Shown here piece after piece: positions 11,943-18,222 of a stretch of DNA of 18,222 bases (the stretch's first letter is position 1; every line of letters starts with the position of its first letter). The DNA comes from Miltoncostaeales bacterium (GTDB lineage Bacteria > Actinomycetota > Thermoleophilia > Miltoncostaeales > Miltoncostaeaceae). The position numbers and the translations under genes were made by a program. The notes under the pieces are model-generated. The model was not told the DNA's origin and did no database searches. It was given only the letters and a program-made list of their open reading frames with translations. The stretch is from positions 1 to 18,222 of the forward strand of contig JAUROO010000061.1 of assembly GCA_030829765.1 (NCBI GenBank), in the 5' to 3' direction.

Positions 11943-13765
11943 GCGCGCACCGCCTGCCCGGCTCCGTTGGGCACCCAGCGGCTGGACGCCCCACCGATGC
12001 GCGAGAGGTTCCACGCCGAGTTGACCAGCCCCACATGCGAGAACGCCTGGGGGAAGTTGCCCAGCATCAGCCCGGTGGAGGGATCCCACTGCTCGGCGAT
12101 CAACCCGACGTCGTTCCGGAGCGACAGCAGCCGCTCGAACAGGGCGCGGGCCTCGTCATCGCGCCCGGCCATCGCGAGGTTATCCACGAGCCAGTACGAG
12201 CACAGCAGGAACGCGCCCTCGCCCGCGGGCAGGCCGTCCACGCCCTCGCTGCCCTCGTCTGCATAGCGCATCACCAGCCCGTCGCGGGTGAGGTCGCGCT
12301 GGATGGCCTCCATGGTGCCGATCACCCGTGGGTCGGTGACCGGCAGGAACCCGACCAGGGGAACCATGAGCAGGCTGGCGTCCAGCCGCGGCACGTCATA
12401 CGCCTGCACGAACGCCCCGAGGTCGGGGTCGTAGCCCTCGCGGCACACCTCGTCGTGGATCTCCTGCCGGATGGCCTTCCAGCGGTCGGTCGGCCCCTCC
12501 AGTCCCGACTCCTCGACCGCGCGGATGGCCCGGTCGAACGCCACCCACGCCATCATCTTCGAGTGCGTGAAGTGCCGCCGCGGCCCACGGACCTCCCAGA
12601 TGCCCTCATCCGGCTCGCGCCACCGGCACTCCAGCGCCTCCATCAGCGCGAGTTCCAGCGACCACGCGTCGGGGTCGGGCTCCACGCCAATGCGCCGGGC
12701 CACGTGCAGTGAGTCCATCACCTCGCCGTACACATCCAGTTGGAACTGGTCCACCGCGGCGTTGCCCACCCGTACGGGCGTGGCCCCGCCGTAGCCGCCC
12801 AGCCATGGGACCTCCCACTCCGACAGACGGCGCTCGCCCCCCGGTCCGTACATGATCTGGATGTCCTCCGGGTCACCCGCCACCGCGCGCAGCAGCCAGT
12901 CGCGCCAGGCCACCGCTTCGCGCGTGTACCCGCCCAGCATCAGCGCGTACAGGGTGAATGACGCATCGCGCAGCCATCCGTACCGGTAGTCCCAGTTGCG
13001 CACCCCGCCGGGCTGCTCGGGCAGCGATGTGGTGGCCGCGGCGATGATCGCCCCGGTGGGCGCGTACGACAGCGCCTTCAGCGTGATGAGCGAGCGCACC
13101 ACGGCCTCGCGCCACTCTCCCTGGAACGGGCACCGCGAGCTCCAGCCCTCCCACCATGAGAGCGCCTCCACCAGGGCGTGCTCGGGGTCTGGCCCGGCGG
13201 GGGCGGGCAGGTGCGAGTCGTGGTGGTTCAGGGTGATGCCGATCCGCTCTCCGGCGTGCACGGTGAAGCGCGCGACCATGTCGCCCTCCACGCGGCCGTG
13301 GTGCACGGGTGACACCAGCCGGAGGGCCTCGGGCCCGGAGATGAGGTCGGCGCCCTCGGGAAGGTGGCGCACCCACGGCCGGGTGCGGCCGTACTCGAAG
13401 CGCGCGGACACCACCGACTCCATCGGCACGTCGCCCTCCACGCCCTCCACGATCCGCACGATGCACGGCCCGGTGGGCTCGGGCGACATGAAGTCGATCA
13501 CCCTCACGGTGCCCTCGTCGCCCACCAGCGTGGTCTCGAGCACCAGCGTCTCGCCCACGTACCGGCGGGTGGATTCGCGCACGCCGGAGTGCGGCGCCAT
13601 GCGCCACTCCCCGTTGTCCGGGCCCCCCAGCAACGAGCAGAAGACGGCCGGACCGTCGAACCGCGGGGTGCAGAACCAGTCGATCGTGCCGTCACGCGCC
13701 ACCAGTGCACACGTGCGCTTGTCGCCGATGAGGGCGTGGTCCTCGATGGCGCGGGCGGGGTTCAC
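11939..13765 (-). CDS. GH15 glycoside hydrolase (trehalase/glucoamylase-like)
   Basis: This 608-residue cytosolic-looking enzyme belongs to glycoside hydrolase family 15. The N-terminal super-sandwich begins IEDHALIGDKRTCALVARDG and DWFCTPRFD. The (alpha/alpha)6 barrel carries RNWDYRYGWLRDAS (256-269), MYGPGGERRLSEWEVPWL, GGATPVRVGNAA and FQLDVYGEV, then EGAFLLCSYWLVDNL and FPQAFSHVGLVNSAWNL. This pattern matches actinobacterial GH15 proteins, several of which hydrolyse trehalose to glucose; glucoamylase or dextranase activity is possible. There is no signal peptide. I prefer the GTG at 13765 because GATAGT (plus 13773-13778) precedes it by 7 nt. A GTG 9 nt upstream (13774) gives 611 residues. 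It is divergent from the MBL-like gene. Confidence 0.85.
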   Translation of the reverse strand: MNPARAIEDHALIGDKRTCALVARDGTIDWFCTPRFDGPAVFCSLLGGPDNGEWRMAPHSGVRESTRRYVGETLVLETTLVGDEGTVRVIDFMSPEPTGPCIVRIVEGVEGDVPMESVVSARFEYGRTRPWVRHLPEGADLISGPEALRLVSPVHHGRVEGDMVARFTVHAGERIGITLNHHDSHLPAPAGPDPEHALVEALSWWEGWSSRCPFQGEWREAVVRSLITLKALSYAPTGAIIAAATTSLPEQPGGVRNWDYRYGWLRDASFTLYALMLGGYTREAVAWRDWLLRAVAGDPEDIQIMYGPGGERRLSEWEVPWLGGYGGATPVRVGNAAVDQFQLDVYGEVMDSLHVARRIGVEPDPDAWSLELALMEALECRWREPDEGIWEVRGPRRHFTHSKMMAWVAFDRAIRAVEESGLEGPTDRWKAIRQEIHDEVCREGYDPDLGAFVQAYDVPRLDASLLMVPLVGFLPVTDPRVIGTMEAIQRDLTRDGLVMRYADEGSEGVDGLPAGEGAFLLCSYWLVDNLAMAGRDDEARALFERLLSLRNDVGLIAEQWDPSTGLMLGNFPQAFSHVGLVNSAWNLSRIGGASSRWVPNGAGQAVRA

Positions 13766-13772
13766 GGCCGCC

Positions 13773-13778
13773 ACTATC
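13773..13778 (-). promoter_or_regulatory. Candidate -10 of the GH15 gene
   Basis: The minus strand reads GATAGT, 7 nt before the GTG at 13765. It matches TATAAT at positions 2, 3, 4 and 6. It overlaps the alternative GTG at 13774, so the two start choices exclude each other if this is the promoter. Confidence 0.35.
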
Positions 13779-13813
13779 CCAGATGGGGCGGCGCATGCGG
13801 CACCATTCAGGTC

Positions 13814-14455
13814 ATGGACGTCTCCTTCGCCCCGTCACCCGACGACATGCTCACGTGGATCGCCTCTGATCCGGGCTTCATGCAGCGCGCCTCGCACGCG
13901 CTGGTGGCAGGCCCCGGCACGTGGCTGGTGGATCCGGTGGACCACCCGCGGGTGCGCGAGCGCCTCGCCGTCATGCCCCCGGTGGCGGGCGTGGTGCAGT
14001 TGCTGGACCGCCATGGGCGCGACTGCGCGGCAATGGCTGCCGACCTGGGCGTGCCCCTGGTCGTGACGCCCCGGCAGGAGGTGCCCGGCGCGCCGTTCCG
14101 CGTGATGGTGGTGCGCGACTCCCGCGGCTGGCACGAATCAGCCCTGTGGTGGGATGACCGCCGGGCACTGGTGGTGGCCGAGGCGGTCGGCACCGCGCCC
14201 TACTTCCGCTCCCGGCCCGGCCAGGTGATCGGTCCGCATCCGATGATGCGCGTGTCGCCGCCCCGGGTGCTCGCGGGGTCGGGTGCGCAGCATGTGCTGA
14301 TGGGTCATGGGCACCCCGTGCACCGGGACGACGCGGGTGCCATGGTGGACGACGCGGTCGCCGGTGCACGGGGTTCCACCCCGCGGTGGCTGCTGTCACT
14401 CGTGACGGGCTCGGTGCGGCGGCACGACCGCCGCTCGCCTATCGTCACCCGCTGA
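13814..14455 (+). CDS. Degenerate metallo-beta-lactamase-fold-like protein
   Basis: This is a 213-residue soluble protein. Its layout resembles the metallo-beta-lactamase fold: GPGTWLVDPVDHP (33-44), then GVVQLLDRHGRDCAAMAADLGVPLVV (59-84) where active members carry HxHxDH, and AQHVLMGHGHPVH (158-170), which looks like the late GHG/HG metal-binding motif. Aligned on the Asp, the first metal motif reads RxGxDC, so three of its histidines are missing and only D70 remains. It is probably a non-catalytic or altered member; this assignment rests on pattern and not on a full-length match. The ATG at 13814 begins the fold, and no good ribosome binding site is visible. Its TGA overlaps the next gene's ATG (TGATG). 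Confidence 0.55.
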   Translation: MDVSFAPSPDDMLTWIASDPGFMQRASHALVAGPGTWLVDPVDHPRVRERLAVMPPVAGVVQLLDRHGRDCAAMAADLGVPLVVTPRQEVPGAPFRVMVVRDSRGWHESALWWDDRRALVVAEAVGTAPYFRSRPGQVIGPHPMMRVSPPRVLAGSGAQHVLMGHGHPVHRDDAGAMVDDAVAGARGSTPRWLLSLVTGSVRRHDRRSPIVTR

Positions 14456-15750
14456 TGAACGGACAGCCGGCTCCGCCACCGGCGCCCGCGTCCGTCACGG
14501 ACGACCCCGGGCGCGGCCGCCCCCGATGGGTCCAGCGCCTCACCTCCATGCCGTGGTGGGCGTGGGTCGGCGTGCCCCTGGTGGCGTGGGTTGCCAGCCG
14601 CCTGTTCGTCACGGGCCTCGGGGTGATCGCCAGCAGCACGTTCGGGCGCGCGGAGATCGGGCTCGACCAGGCCGTGCCGCGTGCCCTGAACCTCTTCGGG
14701 TCGTGGGACACCACGTGGTACCTGGACATCGCCCGACGCGGGTACGCCTTCGACGTGGGCCAGGTGGGGGAGGTGTTCACGAACGTCGCGTTCTTCCCGC
14801 TCATGCCCATCGTCATGTGGGCGGCGCTCGCGGTGGGCCTCAACCCCTTCTGGGTTGCCCTGCTGGTCTCCAACGCGATGTTCCTGGTGGCGCTGGTGGC
14901 GCTGTACCACCTGACGCGGGAGCGCTTCGGCCAGGCCATGGCCGTGCGGGCGACCTGGGTGCTGGCGCTGGCGCCGCCTGCGGTCGCGGCCTCCATGGCC
15001 TACACCGAGGGGCTGGCGCTGGGGCTCGCGGTGCTTGCGGGGTACCTGGCCTGGAAGGGGCGCTTCGGCTGGGCCGGGTCGGTTGCCGCCATCGCGGTGC
15101 TCACCCGCCCCACGGGCGTCCTGGCCGTGATACCGGTGGTGATGCTGGCGTGGTACGCCACCGGACCAGGTCGTCGCGAGCGGCTGCTGAAGGCCGTGGT
15201 CCCCGCCGGCGTGGTGATGGCGGCATTCCTGGGATACATGCAGTTCCGGCAGGGCGCGTGGAGCCTGCCCCTGCAGGCACAGGCCGCATGGGGCCGCGGC
15301 CAACTGGGCGTGGGGCTGCTGTCGTTGCTGCCGCACGACGTGGGTCAGGCGCTGGGCGGCCTGTTCGGCGGCGACCTCATTGGCTCGCGCGACCTCCTCG
15401 GCAAGGAGACCATCGCCGAGCTCTCCGGCCTGTCGGTGGGCGACTGGTCGTCCGTGCTGCGGGATGTCCTGTTCGGCGTGCTGTACGTGTTCCTGCTCGC
15501 GCGCCTGTGGCGCAACGAGGGCGGCCTGCGCTCGCCGTGGGTGATGTACGCGTTCCTGGTGCTCGTGGTGCCGCTCTCGAGCGGCTCGGTCACCTCCCTG
15601 GCGCGCCTGGGCCTGCTGGCCTACCCCCTGGCGTGGCCCATGGCGGAGTGGCTGGGCGACGGCGGCCCGAAACGGCGGCGCTGGACCGCCGTGGCGGCGT
15701 TGGTGGTGATCGCCCTCATGGTGGCCCAGCTGGCCACGCAGTCGCCGTAG
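14455..15750 (+). CDS. PIG-V-like membrane mannosyltransferase
   Basis: This 431-residue polytopic membrane protein has a proline-rich cytoplasmic head (1-28) and about nine to eleven hydrophobic segments. The first large loop holds GSWDTTWYLDIARRGY (82-97), with the Asp of GT-C glycosyltransferases, then NVAFFPLMP (110-118). The pattern WD..WY..IA..GY plus FFPL.P is that of the PIG-V family (GT76-like), which uses polyprenyl-phosphate mannose on the outer face of the membrane. Acceptor and exact sugar are unknown. The ATG overlaps the upstream stop as TGATG, so the two genes are translationally coupled. The gene converges on ppk2, with 4 nt between the two stops. Confidence 0.75.
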   Translation: MNGQPAPPPAPASVTDDPGRGRPRWVQRLTSMPWWAWVGVPLVAWVASRLFVTGLGVIASSTFGRAEIGLDQAVPRALNLFGSWDTTWYLDIARRGYAFDVGQVGEVFTNVAFFPLMPIVMWAALAVGLNPFWVALLVSNAMFLVALVALYHLTRERFGQAMAVRATWVLALAPPAVAASMAYTEGLALGLAVLAGYLAWKGRFGWAGSVAAIAVLTRPTGVLAVIPVVMLAWYATGPGRRERLLKAVVPAGVVMAAFLGYMQFRQGAWSLPLQAQAAWGRGQLGVGLLSLLPHDVGQALGGLFGGDLIGSRDLLGKETIAELSGLSVGDWSSVLRDVLFGVLYVFLLARLWRNEGGLRSPWVMYAFLVLVVPLSSGSVTSLARLGLLAYPLAWPMAEWLGDGGPKRRRWTAVAALVVIALMVAQLATQSP

Positions 15751-15754
15751 TGGG

Positions 15755-16834
15755 CTAGCGCTCCTGCTGCATCATCAGCGTGGGGCGCCCGACGATCAGC
15801 GGGTCAAGGGCGCCGATGCGGTCGATGTCCTTGCCCCGGTAGGGCAGCCGGTGCAGCACGTACCGCATGGCGTTCAGGCGCGCCCGCTTCTTGCAGTCCG
15901 ACTTGATGACGATCCAGGGCGCGTCCTCGGTGTCGGTGTGCTGGAACATCGCCTCCTTCGCGGCGGTGTAGCCATTCCACTTGTCGAGTGACGCCAGGTC
16001 GATGGGCGAGAGCTTCCACTGCTTCAGCGGATGCCGCTCGCGCTCGGCGAACCTGCGCTGCTGCTCCTCCTGGCTCACCGAGAACCAGAACTTGATCAGG
16101 TGGATGCCGCTGTGCACCAGTTGGCGCTCGAATTCCGGCGCCTGCCGCATGAACTCGGCGTATTCCTCATCGGAGCAGAAGCCCATCACGTGCTCGACGC
16201 CGGCGCGGTTGTACCAGGAGCGGTCGAACAGCACGATCTCCCCGCGCGTGGGCAGGTGCTCGATGTAGCGCTGGAAGTACCACTGGCCGGCCTCGATCTC
16301 GGTGGGCTTCTCCAGTGCCACCACCCGCGCGCCGCGCGGGTTCAGGTGCTCCATGAAGCGCTTGATGGTGCCGCCCTTGCCCGCGGCGTCGCGGCCCTCG
16401 AACACGATCACCACCCGCTGGCCGGTGTCCTTCACCCACGACTGCAGCTTCAGCAGTTCCACCTGCAGCCGGTACTTCTGCTTCTCGTACGCCTTGCGGC
16501 GCATGAGGTTGCGGTACGGGTACACGGCGGTGCGCCAGTCGTCCACCAGTTCGTCGTCGCCGTGCACGGGTGGCGTGCCGAACACCGGCTCGTCCTGCTC
16601 CAGGAGTGCCTCGCCCAGCGCCACCAGGTCGTCGGGCGCCGTGCCCTCCGACACCGCCAGCAGCCACTCCGCGATTGCCTGCACGTCGTCGGGTGATGCC
16701 CCCTGCACGACGTCGCGCACGGCGTTCACCAACTCGCCCCGGGCCCCCGCGATGCCCTCGCCCACCTCGAAGGCCTCGATGGCGACGCCATCTCGCGCGG
16801 GTGACGGGCCCCCTTTTCGCGCGTGGCGTGCCAT
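15755..16834 (-). CDS. ppk2: Polyphosphate kinase 2
   Basis: This 359-residue PPK2-family enzyme transfers phosphate between polyphosphate and nucleotides, commonly polyP + NDP to NTP. The Walker A loop is FEGRDAAGKGGTIKRF (145-160), Walker B is FDRSWYNRAGVE (203-214), and the lid is RFAERERHPLKQWKLSPID (261-279), all in family order. PYRNLMRRKAYEKQKYRLQ (106-124) is a typical basic entry region. About 100 residues precede this core, an acidic and variable extension longer than the minimal ~230-300-residue class I/III enzymes. It begins 9 nt after the serC stop. TAGGTT (plus 16841-16846), which starts with that stop, precedes the ATG by 6 nt, so it may be expressed alone as well as with serC. 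Confidence 0.9.
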   Translation of the reverse strand: MARHARKGGPSPARDGVAIEAFEVGEGIAGARGELVNAVRDVVQGASPDDVQAIAEWLLAVSEGTAPDDLVALGEALLEQDEPVFGTPPVHGDDELVDDWRTAVYPYRNLMRRKAYEKQKYRLQVELLKLQSWVKDTGQRVVIVFEGRDAAGKGGTIKRFMEHLNPRGARVVALEKPTEIEAGQWYFQRYIEHLPTRGEIVLFDRSWYNRAGVEHVMGFCSDEEYAEFMRQAPEFERQLVHSGIHLIKFWFSVSQEEQQRRFAERERHPLKQWKLSPIDLASLDKWNGYTAAKEAMFQHTDTEDAPWIVIKSDCKKRARLNAMRYVLHRLPYRGKDIDRIGALDPLIVGRPTLMMQQER

Positions 16835-16840
16835 GCCCCG

Positions 16841-16846
16841 AACCTA
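16841..16846 (-). promoter_or_regulatory. Candidate -10 of ppk2, embedded in the serC stop
   Basis: The minus strand reads TAGGTT, 6 nt before the ppk2 ATG. Its TAG is the stop codon of serC. This is the same arrangement as nhaA and the M15 gene. It would allow leaderless ppk2 expression without serC. Confidence 0.35.
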
Positions 16847-17974
16847 CTCCGCGATCTGCTCGATCACGTAGTCCAGGCACGCGGTGAGGTGGCGGACATC
16901 ATCGGGGGTGACCGCCGGGAACGTGGCCACGCGGATCTGGTTGCGACCGAGCTTGCGGTAGGCGTCTGTGTCCACCACCCCGTTGGCGCGCAGCACGGCG
17001 CACAGCGCCGTCGCATCCACGCGCTCGTCCAGGTCGATGGTGACCACCACGGGGCTGCGCATGGCCGGGTCGGCCACGAACGGCGTCGCGAGATCGTGTG
17101 CGTCGGCCCAGTCGTACAGCACGCCCGACGACTCCCCGGTGCGCGCCGCAGCCCACTGCAGCCCGCCCTGTCCCAGGATCCACTCCACCTGCTCCACCAG
17201 CAGGAAGATGGTCGCGAGCGCCGGCGTGTTGTAGGTCTGGTCCTTCACCGAGTTGTCACGGGCGATCAGCAGGTCCAGCGACGCGGGGCACCAGCGGTCG
17301 GCCAGGTCGTCGATGCGCTCGAGTGCACGGGGCGAGCAGGCAGCCAGCCACAGCCCGCCGTCGCTGGCGAGCGCCTTCTGCGGCGACAGGTAGTACACGT
17401 CGAACTCCGCGGGGTCCACGTGCATGCCACCCGCCCCCGAGGTGGCGTCCACCAGCACCAGGGCATCGGGGTCGGCGCCCGCCGGGCGCGCGACCGGCAT
17501 GCACACGCCCGTCGACGTCTCGTTCTGGGTCAGCGCATAGGCATCGGCACCAGCCTGCGCGGTGAGCACCGGGTGCGTGCCGGGCGCGGACTCATCGGTG
17601 GTCACCGTGGCGATGTGCGGCGCCTGCTCCAGGGCCTGCGCGAACTTCGACGAGAACTCCCCGAACACCGCGTGATGGCTGTGGTCGCGCACCAAGCGGA
17701 ACCCCGCGATGTCCCAGAATGCCGTGGCGCCGCCGTTGCCCAGCAGCACCTCGTAGCCATCCGGCAGCCCCAGCAATTCGGCCATGCCGCGTCGGGCGCG
17801 TGCCACCACGTCCTTCACCGTCTTCTGGCGGTGCGAGGTCCCCATGTAGGAGGTGCCCGTCTCGGCGAGGGCGCGGAGCGACTCCACCCGCACCTTCGAG
17901 GGGCCGCTGCCGAACCGGCCATCGGCGGGCAGCAATTCGAGCGGGATGCGGATATCGGCGGTCTGGTCGGTCAT
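16844..17974 (-). CDS. serC: Phosphoserine aminotransferase SerC
   Basis: This 376-residue PLP enzyme converts 3-phosphohydroxypyruvate and glutamate to phosphoserine and 2-oxoglutarate in serine biosynthesis. It is of the mycobacterial type. Motifs are GSGPSKVR (22-29), the family FGSGPSK start; SYMGTSHRQ (42-50); GNGGATAFWD (79-88) at the cofactor phosphate; VDATSGAGG (175-183) with D176; and YYLSPQKALASDGG (194-207) with Schiff-base lysine K200. RVATFPA near the C-terminus is also typical. The ATG at 17974 is preferred over the ATG 12 nt upstream because TATGTT (plus 17982-17987) lies 7 nt before it and overlaps the earlier ATG. ppk2 follows by 9 nt. Confidence 0.9.
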   Translation of the reverse strand: MTDQTADIRIPLELLPADGRFGSGPSKVRVESLRALAETGTSYMGTSHRQKTVKDVVARARRGMAELLGLPDGYEVLLGNGGATAFWDIAGFRLVRDHSHHAVFGEFSSKFAQALEQAPHIATVTTDESAPGTHPVLTAQAGADAYALTQNETSTGVCMPVARPAGADPDALVLVDATSGAGGMHVDPAEFDVYYLSPQKALASDGGLWLAACSPRALERIDDLADRWCPASLDLLIARDNSVKDQTYNTPALATIFLLVEQVEWILGQGGLQWAAARTGESSGVLYDWADAHDLATPFVADPAMRSPVVVTIDLDERVDATALCAVLRANGVVDTDAYRKLGRNQIRVATFPAVTPDDVRHLTACLDYVIEQIAE

Positions 17975-17981
17975 GGCGCGG

Positions 17982-17987
17982 AACATA
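17982..17987 (-). promoter_or_regulatory. Candidate -10 of serC
   Basis: The minus strand reads TATGTT, 7 nt before the ATG at 17974. It matches four of six positions of TATAAT. It overlaps the upstream in-frame ATG (17986), so the shorter protein is favoured. Confidence 0.45.
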
Positions 17988-18064
17988 CATGGGCAGGGCC
18001 GGCGCGCGGTGCCGGAGAATATGTGTCAATGATTTAGGCAAGCGGGCAACGGCCGGAGGGCACC

Positions 18065-18222
18065 ATGCGGATGAGGATCACCCTGGCGGGGGCCGCGGCC
18101 ACCGCCCTGCTGGTCATCCCCGCGACCGCCCTGTCGGCCAACGAGGACGTGGCCTTCACCTCGGCCGGCGTCACGCGCCACGCCATCATCAGCCCGCCGG
18201 CATCGAGTGTCGCCCGGCCGCC
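18065..18222 (+). CDS. Secreted protein, N-terminal fragment at window edge
   Basis: This frame runs off the right edge after 52 codons. MRMRITLAGAAATALLVIPATALSA is a clear Sec signal peptide (basic head, hydrophobic core, cleavage near residue 25), followed by NEDVAFTSAGVTRHAIISPP. GGAGG (18055-18059) lies 5 nt before the ATG and fixes the start. The visible mature part is too short to name a family. It is divergent from serC, with about 90 bp between starts. Confidence 0.7.
   Translation, partial: MRMRITLAGAAATALLVIPATALSANEDVAFTSAGVTRHAIISPPASSVARP

Noticed and set aside
18024..18029. Perfect TTGACA on the minus strand as a -35 for serC
   Set aside because: The serC -10 candidate at 17982-17987 is 36 nt away, and no TANNNT lies at 16-18 nt spacing.
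1..18222. CRISPR arrays, transposases, integrases, attachment sites, phage genes
   Set aside because: No direct-repeat arrays, transposase/integrase motifs or long terminal repeats were seen; the three tRNA genes show no adjacent integrase or repeated 3' end.

Overview
The window is very GC-rich (I judge roughly 70% by eye) and tightly packed. It looks like the chromosome of an actinobacterium. Supporting this are a mycobacterial-type SerC, a CysA2-like thiosulfate sulfurtransferase, a GH15 trehalase/glucoamylase-like enzyme, a PIG-V-like membrane mannosyltransferase, a secreted nuclease with a C-terminal excalibur-like module, and frequent GTG and leaderless starts. A deep-branching class such as Thermoleophilia is my best guess, but that is an inference. 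I see no phage, transposon, CRISPR or plasmid signature. This is mostly housekeeping and stress-related chromosome.

Layout: (1) 129-1437: a secreted protein with two tandem repeats, a convergent small lipoprotein, and the 3' remnant of a secreted pentapeptide-repeat gene. (2) 1462-3105: an FAD-dependent amine-oxidase-like flavoprotein divergent from a small membrane protein, then a tRNA-Val/tRNA-Asp pair with a terminator. (3) 3161-5485: an SDR reductase, an aquaporin divergent from an SRPBCC/AHSA1 protein, and an 81-residue putative zinc protein. (4) 5518-7770: tRNA-Glu, a 39-residue membrane microprotein, a tandem pair of crcB fluoride-channel genes, and a divergent orphan LivJ-type binding protein preceded by a possible 9-codon leader ORF. 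(5) 7767-11154: a coupled sulfurtransferase-sufE pair, and nhaA followed by an M15 peptidase. (6) 11190-15750: a secreted thermonuclease, a GH15 enzyme, a degenerate metallo-beta-lactamase-like protein and a PIG-V-like glycosyltransferase joined by a TGATG junction. (7) 15755-18222: a serC-ppk2 unit and the start of another secreted protein.

The strongest signal that ordinary gene calls do not explain is in the starts. About a dozen genes without a Shine-Dalgarno sequence carry a TANNNT hexamer 6-8 nt before the start codon, as expected for a -10 element feeding a leaderless mRNA. At three divergent junctions two such hexamers stand back to back, and at two of these they form the arms of an inverted repeat. 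In two co-directional pairs the upstream gene's TAG stop is also the first three bases of the candidate -10. Three convergent gene pairs overlap by exactly 4 nt through a shared CTAG or CTAA. I see no complete new defence or metabolic system.
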